NCBI GenBank assembly: GCA_030041415.1
Contig: JASHNX010000297.1
Location: 1-41,484 of the forward strand
Source of the DNA: Candidatus Sulfotelmatobacter sp.
GTDB taxonomy: Bacteria; Acidobacteriota; Terriglobia; Terriglobales; Acidobacteriaceae
Length of the DNA: 41,484 bases
Reading direction: 5' to 3'
Under the pieces are notes generated by a model. That model did no database searches. It was not told the DNA's origin and saw only the letters and a list, made by a program, of their open reading frames with translations. Positions 33,910 to 41,484 of this stretch are shown in pieces (within the stretch, counting starts at the first letter, position 1; every line of letters starts with the position of its first letter). The position numbers and the translations under genes are program-made.

Positions 33910-35043
33910 TCAGTCGAGCGCTTTGTGAAACCGCAATACGGCGATCGTGAGCAAACTGAACCCCAGTACAGCCATCGCCAACATCTGCGGCCAGAGAATT
34001 TCCATCCCCACGCCTTTCAGATAGGTCCCGCGAAGCAGAACCAGAAAGTAACGCAGCGGGTTGAGATACGTGAGGTATTGCAGCCACGGCGGCATAGTGC
34101 TGATGGGAAATCCGAACCCGGAAAAAGTGATGGCGGGCATAATAAAGAAAAAGGAAGTTACCATCGCCTGTTGCTGGGTAGACGAGACCGTCGAAATCAG
34201 CAAGCCCACGCCGAGCATGCACAAGAGAAAAAGAATTGCGCCGGCGAACAGCACCAGGATGTGACCGCGAAATGGAACTTCGAACCAGAACGTTCCTACA
34301 GTCGCAATCAGAGAAACATCGAATAAGCCAATCAGGAAGAACGGCAGGGTTTTGCCGAGAATGAACTCGAACGGGCGGATCGGCGTCACCATGATCTGCT
34401 CGAGGGTTCCGATCTCGCGTTCGCGCACCACGGCGAAGGCCGTCAGCGTGACGACGAGCACGAGAGTCAGGCTGCCAATGATCCCGGGCACGAAAAACCA
34501 CCGGCTCCGAAGATCCGGGTTATACCACGGTCTCTGTTCGAGTTGCAGGGAAGGGATTTCTTCCAGCACTTGCGGGGCAATGCGGTAAATGCGGTCCCGC
34601 TGGTAGTCCTGGGCGAAACCCAGCGCTATTTGCGTGATGTAGGCGGAGGCGATCAAGGCGGTATTGGAGTTGGTAGCATCGACGATCACCTGCAGTGGAG
34701 CGGTTTGTCCTTTGCGGAGATTCTCGGCGAAGCCGGCATGAATCTCGAGACCGACCGTAGCCGTGCCTTGATTAATAAGGTCGTCGATCTGGCGATGGTC
34801 AGTGAGTTGGCGTTGGACGTCGAAATAGCGGCTGGACGAGAACCGGGAGATCAGCTCGCGGCTCTCCTGGCTGTGGTCGAGATCAAGGACAGCAGTGGAA
34901 ACATGATAGATCTCGAAAGTCGCTGCGTAGCCGAACATCAACATCTGAATGATCGGCGGGCCGAACAACAAAAACCGGGTGCGTTTGTCGCGGAAGACCT
35001 GAATGAACTCCTTGATTAACATTTGCTTGAGACGCGCCAGCAT
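33910..35043 (-). CDS. ABC-2 type efflux permease (YbhR/YbhS-like), second of two
   Basis: A 377-residue inner-membrane protein. One N-terminal helix is followed by a large periplasmic domain (about 45-175), then five hydrophobic segments. EREIGTLEQIMVTPIRPFEFILGK is the conserved cytoplasmic coupling loop of this ABC2 subfamily (about residues 222-245). The open frame extends to 35226 but overlaps the upstream permease; ATG at 35043 has AAGGAGAG nine bases before it. It is the last gene of the operon, 14 bases after its partner permease, and the two probably form a heterodimer. It converges on the AraC gene with 70 bases between. Confidence 0.9.
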   Translation of the reverse strand: MLARLKQMLIKEFIQVFRDKRTRFLLFGPPIIQMLMFGYAATFEIYHVSTAVLDLDHSQESRELISRFSSSRYFDVQRQLTDHRQIDDLINQGTATVGLEIHAGFAENLRKGQTAPLQVIVDATNSNTALIASAYITQIALGFAQDYQRDRIYRIAPQVLEEIPSLQLEQRPWYNPDLRSRWFFVPGIIGSLTLVLVVTLTAFAVVREREIGTLEQIMVTPIRPFEFILGKTLPFFLIGLFDVSLIATVGTFWFEVPFRGHILVLFAGAILFLLCMLGVGLLISTVSSTQQQAMVTSFFFIMPAITFSGFGFPISTMPPWLQYLTYLNPLRYFLVLLRGTYLKGVGMEILWPQMLAMAVLGFSLLTIAVLRFHKALD

Positions 35044-35057
35044 GGTTTCTGCTCTCC

Positions 35058-36191
35058 TTAGGCCAGCCTCTTGCGGAATGAACTGGTGGCAAGCAGCGTC
35101 AAGACGAGCGCAAACAGAGCGAGGGGAAGCAGATCGGTGGAGAGCAAGGCGGTGGGCGTCCCCTTGAGAAATATCTTTTTCAAGACAGAAACGTAATAAC
35201 GTGCCGGCAGGAAGCGTGTAATCCACTGCAGAACAACAGGCATTTGCTCAATCGGAAAGAGAAAACCGGACAGCAGAAAAGCTGGAAGAAAAGTAACAAT
35301 CAGCGCGATTTGACTGGCGGCAAGCTGATTTTTTGCGATCACAGAGATGAAAAATCCGAGCGAGAGCACAACTATCATGAACACGGCCGAACTGAGAAGC
35401 AAAGTCGGATAAGAACCGCGAAAGGGAACCTCGAACCAGTAGATGGCGAGCACAGCGCAGACGACAACGTCGAACATGCCGATCGCAAAATAGGGCGCCA
35501 GCTTGCCCAGCATGATTTCAACCGGCGTAACCGGAGTGGAAATCAACTGCTCCATGGTGCCACGTTCCCATTCGCGCGCGATGGTGAGCGAACTGAGGAA
35601 AGCTCCAATGACGGACATAACGAGGGCAAGCACGCCGGGAACGATGAAGGCGCTGCTTTCGAGATCTTCGTTGTACCAGGTTCGGGTTTCAACACTGATG
35701 AGAGCGGGCTGAACGAATTGGCCGCGGGCGCGCAGCCAGTCCATTTGTAGACCGGACGAATAGCCTTGGACCACGGCCTGGGTATACCCGATCAGGACAT
35801 TGGCAGTGTTGTCATCTGTTCCGTCAACCAGCGCTTGGACCTGAACCTGACGACCGTCGCCGAGACGTTGGGAAAAATCCCAAGGGATGACAATCCCCAA
35901 CTTGGCATGACCGTCGTCGAGCGACCGTACCAACGCGGGGTAGTCGTTCACAACCCGCACGACATCGAAGTACTCGCTGGCCTGGAAACGCTTCAAGAGT
36001 TCCTGGCTCTGCTGGCTGCCGTCGCGGTCGTAGACGTATACCGGCAGGCCCTTGAAATCGAGATTGACGCCGTAGCCAAACAGGAGCACCAGAACCACCG
36101 GCATGATCAGGACAATGATCAGGCCGCGCGAATCTCGCATGATGTGGATGACTTCTTTTCTAGCCATAGCCAGGAAGCGGGTGAAGCTCAT
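35058..36191 (-). CDS. ABC-2 type efflux permease (YbhR/YbhS-like), first of two
   Basis: A 377-residue paralog of the next permease, the same length and topology. The coupling loop reads EWERGTMEQLISTPVTPVEIMLGK. The ATG at 36191 shares ATGA with the stop of the ATPase gene (36188-36191) and has AAGGAG upstream. The GTG at 36200 is too close to that site. In E. coli the YbhFSR complex exports cations and some drugs; the substrate here is unknown. Confidence 0.9.
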   Translation of the reverse strand: MSFTRFLAMARKEVIHIMRDSRGLIIVLIMPVVLVLLFGYGVNLDFKGLPVYVYDRDGSQQSQELLKRFQASEYFDVVRVVNDYPALVRSLDDGHAKLGIVIPWDFSQRLGDGRQVQVQALVDGTDDNTANVLIGYTQAVVQGYSSGLQMDWLRARGQFVQPALISVETRTWYNEDLESSAFIVPGVLALVMSVIGAFLSSLTIAREWERGTMEQLISTPVTPVEIMLGKLAPYFAIGMFDVVVCAVLAIYWFEVPFRGSYPTLLLSSAVFMIVVLSLGFFISVIAKNQLAASQIALIVTFLPAFLLSGFLFPIEQMPVVLQWITRFLPARYYVSVLKKIFLKGTPTALLSTDLLPLALFALVLTLLATSSFRKRLA

Positions 36192-37144
36192 GCTCTCCAC
36201 TCCTTCCCCGTGTCAGGCGAACTGGTGAGAGAGACGAAAACGTCTTCGAGTGTGGGGTGAATCTTCTCGATCCGGCCAACGGTGATGTTGTGGTCGGACA
36301 GAAACTGCTTGACTTTGGGAACCGCAGCGGCGGCATTGGGCACGACAAGGTGCAGAGCCCTGCCGAAAACCGCAGCGTCGGTTACATCGGGATCGGATTG
36401 CAAAATTTCCAGCGCTTCGCCCAGCGGGTCACACTCAACCAGGAGCAGTTCGCCCTTCATCGATTTCAGCTTCAGCTCCGAAGGCGTGCCAAGGGCGACG
36501 ATCGCACCGCGAAAGATCAAAGCCAAGCGGTTACAGTATTCTGCCTCTTCCATGTAATGCGTAGTTACGAAGACCGTTACCCCGTCTCCTGCCATGTGGT
36601 GAATCAGGTCCCAGAACTGACGGCGCGAAATTGGATCGACGCCGGAGGTGGGCTCGTCCAAAAAGATAATCGGCGGTCTGTGTAGTACCGCGCACCCTAG
36701 GGCGAGGCGCTGCTTCCATCCTCCGGGGAGCGTCGCCGTAATCAGATGTTCCTGTCCCTTAAGATTCGACATCTCCAGCGCCCAATCAATTCGTTGTTTG
36801 AGCAAGCGGGCGGGCACGTTATAGAGGCCGGCAAACAGGCGTATGTTTTCAATCACTGTAAGGTCGTTGTAGAGAGAAAATTTCTGCGACATGTAGCCGA
36901 TATTGTGGCGCACCGATTCGGGTTCGCGGGCCACGTCATATCCTGCAACCGCAGCGCCGCCGGAAGTCGGCCTCAAGAGACCGCAAAGCATTCGGATGGT
37001 GGTGGACTTGCCTGCGCCGTTCGGCCCGAGAAAACCAAACACTTCGCCTTTTCGCACTTCGAGACTAATCCCATCGACGGCCACGAAGTCTCCGAACCGC
37101 TTGGCCAGATTCTGGATTACGACGGAATTGTTGCCTTCAGGCAT
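36188..37144 (-). CDS. ABC transporter ATPase, second nucleotide-binding subunit (YbhF C-half-like)
   Basis: A 318-residue protein. Walker A GPNGAGKST is at 40-48, Walker B with DEP at 163-165 and the switch histidine His196 in VTTHYMEEAE. The signature motif is degenerate, LPGGW at 139-143 instead of LSGGQ. The open frame extends to 37276, but the extra residues fall in the upstream gene; ATG at 37144 overlaps the preceding stop by 8 bases. It corresponds to the second half of E. coli YbhF, encoded here as a separate gene. Confidence 0.9.
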   Translation of the reverse strand: MPEGNNSVVIQNLAKRFGDFVAVDGISLEVRKGEVFGFLGPNGAGKSTTIRMLCGLLRPTSGGAAVAGYDVAREPESVRHNIGYMSQKFSLYNDLTVIENIRLFAGLYNVPARLLKQRIDWALEMSNLKGQEHLITATLPGGWKQRLALGCAVLHRPPIIFLDEPTSGVDPISRRQFWDLIHHMAGDGVTVFVTTHYMEEAEYCNRLALIFRGAIVALGTPSELKLKSMKGELLLVECDPLGEALEILQSDPDVTDAAVFGRALHLVVPNAAAAVPKVKQFLSDHNITVGRIEKIHPTLEDVFVSLTSSPDTGKEWRA

Positions 37145-38084
37145 GGGATGACGCTCCACGGCCGACCATATCGATGAAGAGGTCTTCGATTGTGGGCGTG
37201 ACTTGTCGAATCGTGTCGAAAGGAACGGAGGCGCTGTGGAGGCGAGCCTCGAATTCGGGAATGCGGCTGGCGCCATCGTCGACGACGACGTGCAAGCCGT
37301 CGCCGGTCAGAACCAGACTGGAGATTCCGACTGCATTCTCCAGTTCCGTGCGTAATCTGCGGGGCTCCGATGAGGTGATGGAAAGAACGCTTTTTCTAAG
37401 CTTGGCCTTGAGATTGTTCGGAGTGTCGCAGAAGAGCAGCTTTCCCTGATGGAGCAGAGCGACGCGATGGCACCGCTCCGCCTCGTCGAGGTATGCAGTG
37501 GAGATGAGGATGGTCACGCCCTCTGCGAGCAATTCGTAGAGAATGCGCCAGAAATCGCGGCGAGAAATAGGATCGACGCCGGTAGTCGGCTCATCCAGCA
37601 AAATCACTTTGGGACGGTGGATGAGCGCGCAAACCAGGCTGAGCTTCTGCTTCATGCCGCCGGAAAGCTTGCCCGCGAGACGCCGGCGGAACTCTTTCAT
37701 CCCAGCGGCGTGCAATAAAGAGGTGGAACGTTCCTCGCGTTCCCTCCGATGCACTCCGAACAGGTCAGCGTAAAAGCGAATGTTCTCCTCGACAGTCAGG
37801 TCTTCGTAGAGCCCGAAGCGCTGCGGCATGTAACTGAGGTTGCGCTTGGTATTTTCGGGATCGTGAACGACATCAAAGTCAGCCACACGGGCAGTGCCCT
37901 CGTCAGGGGGCATGATGCCGGCGAGCATGCGGAGGGTTGTCGTTTTTCCGGCTCCGTCCGGACCCACAAGACCAAAGATTTCGCCAGACTTAACGTCGAA
38001 GCTCAAGCGGTCCACTGCCCGCACGCCGGGGAAGTTCTTGACAAGTCCCTCGGCGATGATCGCGGATTGAAGCGTTTCCTGCAT
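37137..38084 (-). CDS. ABC transporter ATPase, first nucleotide-binding subunit (YbhF N-half-like)
   Basis: A 315-residue protein. Walker A GPDGAGKTT is at 41-49, a near-canonical signature LSGGM at 140-144 and Walker B with DEP at 164-166. The switch (H-loop) position reads STAYLDEAE, with Ala197 where histidine is expected. The start is shared with the stop of the membrane-fusion gene (TAATG). It corresponds to the first half of YbhF. Together with the second ATPase it should form an asymmetric pair (see findings). Confidence 0.9.
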   Translation of the reverse strand: MQETLQSAIIAEGLVKNFPGVRAVDRLSFDVKSGEIFGLVGPDGAGKTTTLRMLAGIMPPDEGTARVADFDVVHDPENTKRNLSYMPQRFGLYEDLTVEENIRFYADLFGVHRREREERSTSLLHAAGMKEFRRRLAGKLSGGMKQKLSLVCALIHRPKVILLDEPTTGVDPISRRDFWRILYELLAEGVTILISTAYLDEAERCHRVALLHQGKLLFCDTPNNLKAKLRKSVLSITSSEPRRLRTELENAVGISSLVLTGDGLHVVVDDGASRIPEFEARLHSASVPFDTIRQVTPTIEDLFIDMVGRGASSHA

Positions 38085-39118
38085 TAGTTCGTTGGGGTAC
38101 TTCCCGGTTGGGATGTGTTTGGTTCGTTCGCGGCAAAGTTGATGTGGGCATCTGCTGGCATACCAGGTTTGAGTTCGTGCTTAGGATTGTCGATATCGAT
38201 CTTGATGCGATAGACGAGGGTCACGCGTTCTTTGTAGGTTTGCACGCTTTTGGGCGTGAATTCTGCGCTCGACGATATGAATGAAATGTGTCCAGGGTAC
38301 TGCTTGCCCGGGTACGTGTCGGTGGTGACGGTTGCTTCCTGGCCCCAGTGGATGCGGCCCAGGTCGGTTTCGGCGATGTACGCGCGTAGCCAGATGTGAT
38401 CTAGATCGGCGAGCGTAACCACAGGAGTGCCGGGAATGACAACTTCTCCGAGCTCCGCTTCCCGCACGGTGATCACGCCAGCAGACGGGGCGCGGAGGGT
38501 TGCATAGTCCAAGTTGACTTGCGATAGACCGAGATCTGCATCGGCTTGCTTGAGATTGGCGCGGGCAATGGCTATGTCTTCTTTGCGGGTGCCCTCGACG
38601 GCCTCGTTGTAACGCTGTTGTGCCGCCTGAAATGTCGCTTCCGCGCGCTTGACAGCCGTATCGGCGAGATCACGGTCCTGTGCGGAGACTTCATCTTTGC
38701 TGAAGAGGCGATGAGCGCGGTCGTCGTCGAGCTTCTTCTCCTCAAGATCGGCCTTTGCATTGAGCATTGTTTCTTCAGAGGCTTTGAGCTCCTGCTCGCG
38801 CGTTCCGGCGAGCATAAGCTCAAGATTGGATTGCCGCACATTTACCGCGGCCTCGGCAATCCGAACCTTTTGCCTGTAGTCGGCATCGTCGAGACGCGCA
38901 AGCAACGCGTCCGGCTTAACCTGTTGCCCTTCCTCGATGGGTAGATCGACGATGCGTCCTGGCACTTTGAAGCTGACAAGGCTCTCGTGCGCTTCGATGT
39001 TGCCGGACAGCGTGAGCTGATTTTGAGGTTCTGTTTTCGTGGTAAAGCGCGGATAAAAGTACGCGGCCCCGGCAACCGCCGCGGCCAGCAGGATCAAGAT
39101 TGGTAGACTTCGTTTCAT
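38084..39118 (-). CDS. HlyD-family membrane fusion protein (YbhG-like)
   Basis: A 344-residue periplasmic adaptor with an N-terminal membrane anchor (LPILILLAAAVAGAAYFY). The first half-lipoyl segment is LSGNIEAHESLVSFKVPGRI. A long alpha-hairpin coiled coil (about 75-185) is followed by the second lipoyl half LRAPSAGVITVREAELGEVV and a beta-barrel domain. It would link the inner-membrane ABC pump to the outer-membrane channel encoded just upstream. ATG at 39118 has GAGAGGG nine bases upstream, better than TTG at 39127. Confidence 0.9.
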   Translation of the reverse strand: MKRSLPILILLAAAVAGAAYFYPRFTTKTEPQNQLTLSGNIEAHESLVSFKVPGRIVDLPIEEGQQVKPDALLARLDDADYRQKVRIAEAAVNVRQSNLELMLAGTREQELKASEETMLNAKADLEEKKLDDDRAHRLFSKDEVSAQDRDLADTAVKRAEATFQAAQQRYNEAVEGTRKEDIAIARANLKQADADLGLSQVNLDYATLRAPSAGVITVREAELGEVVIPGTPVVTLADLDHIWLRAYIAETDLGRIHWGQEATVTTDTYPGKQYPGHISFISSSAEFTPKSVQTYKERVTLVYRIKIDIDNPKHELKPGMPADAHINFAANEPNTSQPGSTPTN

Positions 39119-39186
39119 GGCCTTCAACCCTCTCGAGGGCGAAAATGTATCATCACTAGTCGACAGATCCTTCGCGAACCGTGCAG

Positions 39187-40518
39187 CTACTCTCCAATGT
39201 CCTTCGTGTCCGCCAGGGCCGCTGCAAGCATGAACTTCGCGCCGACGTGGCTGGAAACGGCGAGAATATAATTTTCCTGTGCGCGCGAGAGTTGGTCCTG
39301 GGCAGTGACTACTTCAACATTGTTAGTGGCACCTGACTGGAAGCGATCCTGCGCGAGTTCGAGCTCACGCTGCGCGAGATCTTGTCCTTCCTGGGCGACA
39401 GCAACCTGCTCGGCAGCGGATTGAAGATTCAGCAGCGCCTCGCGCACATCCTCTTCAATGCCGCGCCGAAGATCGGCGATCTGATAATCGACACGTTTCA
39501 AACGGCTGGCGATTTCCTGGCCCTCGCCGCTGACATCGCGTTCAAACAAGGTAAAGTCAATCTGGCCTTGAATGATGCCTACGCTGTTGAAGCTTCCGAA
39601 GCTGCGGCCAAGCTCGCCATAGCTCCCGAAAACACTGAACTTCGGATAGTAACGAGCGCGGTTGGCACGCTGCTGGTCAACCACCGCCTGGCGCTGGCTG
39701 GCAAGCGCCAAATAGTCGGGGCGCGCAAGAAGTGCCGCGGGCACGAGATACTCCGCTTGGAGCGGAGGCAGTGGACGATAGCGAAGCGGGTCGGCGAGTT
39801 CCAATGGGGTGCCTGGAGTTATCCCCAGATTGCGTGCGAGAGCGAGCAGCGACTGTTTGTATTGATTCTGCGCGACCAGCAAAGCCTGCTTGTCATTTGC
39901 CAGCTGCACCTGAGAGCGCAGCACGTCCACACCGGTCGCCGTTCCGGCGTCGTGCTTGTCTTTCGCCAACTTGTACAGCGCATCGGAGGCTGTAACCCGC
40001 GACTGGGCGGCATCGATGCGAGCCGCATCGGACTGGCCCTTCAAATAGAGATTGGCAACGGCAAGGATGACAAGATCTATCTCACCTTCATAATCCAACT
40101 TTCCGGCCTTGACGGCGTATTGGCTGGCCCTCCATTCGCGGCGACTCTGCAGATCAATGACGTTCTGCTCGGCCACGAAGCGAAAATCGTAATTGGAAAA
40201 CGGCCCGGTGGTTTGCGGCAACGCTACTGTCGCAATCCCGGTCAGCCCGAATTGGTTCAGGGAGAGCTTCGTCAAGTTTGAGTAGATTTGTCCCTGCACA
40301 TGCGGATAGAGAGCGAGAGATTTGAGGCGCGCGCTGCTGCCTTCGCCTTCTTCGACCTGGGTATTGGCGACAAGCACACTGACGTTATGCTCCACCCCTC
40401 GTTGGACCGCCTCACGTAACGTAAGGCGATTAGGCGCTGGTGTCTGGCCAGAGCTGACTGCCGGGCTAAGCAGGGTTGGCAATGACAGCATGAAAATAGT
40501 TAAAAGATTCCGTCTCAT
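39187..40518 (-). CDS. TolC-family outer-membrane efflux protein
   Basis: A 443-residue protein. Signal peptide (LLTIFMLSLPTLLSPAVSSG) followed by two OEP repeats that begin with LTLREAVQRGVEHNVSVLVA and, in the second half, PDYLALASQRQAVVDQQRA. Both end in long helical segments such as ELAQDRFQSGATNNVEVVTA. It forms the outer-membrane channel of the pump. ATG at 40518 shares ATGA with the TetR stop, so regulator and channel are probably translationally coupled. The frame opens at 40551 but that would put residues before the signal peptide. Confidence 0.9.
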   Translation of the reverse strand: MRRNLLTIFMLSLPTLLSPAVSSGQTPAPNRLTLREAVQRGVEHNVSVLVANTQVEEGEGSSARLKSLALYPHVQGQIYSNLTKLSLNQFGLTGIATVALPQTTGPFSNYDFRFVAEQNVIDLQSRREWRASQYAVKAGKLDYEGEIDLVILAVANLYLKGQSDAARIDAAQSRVTASDALYKLAKDKHDAGTATGVDVLRSQVQLANDKQALLVAQNQYKQSLLALARNLGITPGTPLELADPLRYRPLPPLQAEYLVPAALLARPDYLALASQRQAVVDQQRANRARYYPKFSVFGSYGELGRSFGSFNSVGIIQGQIDFTLFERDVSGEGQEIASRLKRVDYQIADLRRGIEEDVREALLNLQSAAEQVAVAQEGQDLAQRELELAQDRFQSGATNNVEVVTAQDQLSRAQENYILAVSSHVGAKFMLAAALADTKDIGE

Positions 40519-41198
40519 CGTCTTTGCTCTCGAACCGAAATTGCCCTCCAAAAATGTTGAAAGCTTTCTTCAGCGCAAGCCTGGAGAGCAGGCCGGCCTT
40601 CAAGCGACCAAAGCAGGAGCGTTCCCATAAACGCCTGCTGGATGTGAAGTGCGACCCTCTCTTTTTTTAGGTGAGAGTCGATCTCCCCGCGTTCTTGACC
40701 CGCCGCTACGATTTTGGCCAGCATCTTGCGGCCTTCCGACGCCAGGTTGTGAGCCATGAGACGGCGAACGTCCTCGCTTGCGAGAAAAGAAGAGAGCAGC
40801 GCGCGGGCGAGGCCGGGACTTCGGCCGGGTTCCTCCGCGGAGCGAATGAAAAGGTGATGCAGCACTGAGCAAATTGTCTGCTCGCCGGCTTCGGCCATAG
40901 TCAGGGCTTGTTTTACCTTACCCAGCTGGATTTCGCCCATCACGCCCAGCACGTGATCCTTGCTTTCAAAGTAGTTGAAGAAAGTGCCTTTACCTACATC
41001 GGCGGCTTCGGTGATATCTTCCACCGTGACGTTTGGGTACCCACGCTCGGCAAAGAGCTGCAGCGCACAACGGAACAAGCGTACGCGGGTTTCGGCGGCA
41101 CGACGCTGGCGCCGTCCCATGCCGCGCAAATGCGGGAGAGGCCCAAAGGGGAGAGCTTCGATGAAGGCGGTCGAATTTGATACATGACCTTTGTTCAT
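40515..41198 (-). CDS. TetR family transcriptional regulator of the efflux operon
   Basis: A 227-residue repressor-type protein. The helix-turn-helix TVEDITEAADVGKGTFFNYFESKD lies at about 58-81 and is followed by an all-helical ligand-binding domain. It is the first gene of the operon it probably controls. ATG at 41198 is preceded by AAAGGT at correct spacing. ATG at 41120 (dropping 26 residues) would also retain the DNA-binding domain. The start codon at 41198 lies inside one of two tandem repeats that look like its operator, so binding could block both transcription and translation starts. Confidence 0.89.
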   Translation of the reverse strand: MNKGHVSNSTAFIEALPFGPLPHLRGMGRRQRRAAETRVRLFRCALQLFAERGYPNVTVEDITEAADVGKGTFFNYFESKDHVLGVMGEIQLGKVKQALTMAEAGEQTICSVLHHLFIRSAEEPGRSPGLARALLSSFLASEDVRRLMAHNLASEGRKMLAKIVAAGQERGEIDSHLKKERVALHIQQAFMGTLLLWSLEGRPALQACAEESFQHFWRAISVREQRR

Positions 41199-41232
41199 AC
41201 TTGACCTTTGCTCATATACGACTGTAGGTCAT
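41184..41232. promoter_or_regulatory. Candidate TetR operator: tandem TGACCTTTGYTCATA repeats plus inverted AGGTCAT
   Basis: TGACCTTTGTTCATA (41185-41199) and TGACCTTTGCTCATA (41202-41216) are 15-base repeats with one difference and a period of 17 bases. An inverted half-site AGGTCAT lies at 41226-41232. They span the start codon of the TetR gene and the region just upstream, the usual place for autoregulation. Confidence 0.55.
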
Positions 41233-41295
41233 AACTATCACGCGCAAGGTTAGGATTGCAAGACTCGGTGAAAAACGTGGCTACTTGAGGAGGGA

Positions 41296-41415
41296 ATGAG
41301 CATGGCTGGAGCCGCTCCCTCGTTTCCGGATGCCCTAGTCCGCGCTGAAGCTGGGGGGCTTCTGGCTAGCCTCGAATATATCTCCGAACCGCTTGGGGCG
41401 GCTTATTGCCGATGA
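41296..41415 (+). CDS. Possible small protein, unknown function
   Basis: A 39-codon frame starting ATGAGCATG and ending at TGA (41413-41415). GAGGAGGG, a strong ribosome site, lies just upstream. The peptide (MSMAGAAPSFPDALVRAEAG at its start) has no recognised family and no signal peptide. It is divergent from the TetR gene. The strong ribosome site is the main support; chance is quite possible. Confidence 0.25.
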   Translation: MSMAGAAPSFPDALVRAEAGGLLASLEYISEPLGAAYCR

Positions 41416-41447
41416 ACGAGGGCCTTATCTCCACAGCTTCGTTATTC

Positions 41448-41473
41448 GGTGTCTCGCTCTCGAGCGAGACACC
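41448..41473. repeat. Perfect 12-base inverted repeat
   Basis: GGTGTCTCGCTC pairs with GAGCGAGACACC around two bases, which can form an 11-pair hairpin with a four-base loop. No T run follows. It could be a terminator stem or a protein-binding palindrome. It ends 11 bases before the window edge. Confidence 0.4.
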
Positions 41474-41484
41474 TCGCCTCAATC

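Overview
The window reads as chromosomal DNA of a Gram-negative bacterium with moderately high GC. The outer-membrane export genes, the PAP2-Wzi fusion protein, the many-SLBB export protein and the lipoprotein-type sulfotransferases suggest a member of the Acidobacteriota. This assignment is an inference from gene content. No rRNA, tRNA, CRISPR array or intact insertion sequence was seen.

Layout. Positions 1-1.73 kb (minus) hold a ROK sugar kinase followed, with an ATGA overlap, by a beta-lactamase-fold serine hydrolase that runs off the left edge. Positions 2.35-17.6 kb (mostly plus) form an exopolysaccharide locus: a seven-SLBB outer-membrane export protein, a PAP2-Wzi fusion, a Wzz-type chain-length protein, four GT2 glycosyltransferases, two methyltransferases and a Wzy-type polymerase. 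Positions 17.6-27.7 kb hold two closely similar minus-strand arylsulfotransferase (ASST) lipoprotein genes. They bracket a plus-strand block of Wzm/Wzt ABC exporter, hexapeptide acyltransferase, sugar aminotransferase, FkbM methyltransferase and another GT2. Positions 28.2-30.7 kb (plus) hold a type III polyketide synthase followed by a PAPS-type sulfotransferase. Positions 30.8-32.6 kb (minus) hold three exported proteins (DsrE-like, DUF302, DUF2490-like), divergent from an AraC-family regulator. Positions 33.9-41.2 kb (minus) are a complete tripartite ABC efflux operon of YbhGFSR type, headed by its own TetR regulator.

How the genes may work together. The first locus supplies assembly, chain-length control, polymerisation and export of a surface glycan, and the Wzm/Wzt block supplies a second export route with sugar-modifying enzymes. 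The most interesting combination is type III PKS + PAPS sulfotransferase + two extracytoplasmic ASSTs. In caprazamycin biosynthesis the same three enzyme classes form a two-step sulfation relay: the PKS makes a small pyrone, a PAPS enzyme sulfates it, and an ASST moves the sulfate to the final acceptor. Here the set is embedded in a polysaccharide locus and the ASSTs look like exported lipoproteins. I propose a relay that carries sulfate across the membrane on a small polyketide to sulfate a surface polymer or other extracytoplasmic acceptor. The enzyme classes are read from sequence; the pathway is inference.

The window lacks an initiating sugar-phosphate transferase, a Wzx flippase and PAPS-synthesis genes, so those functions would have to be encoded elsewhere.
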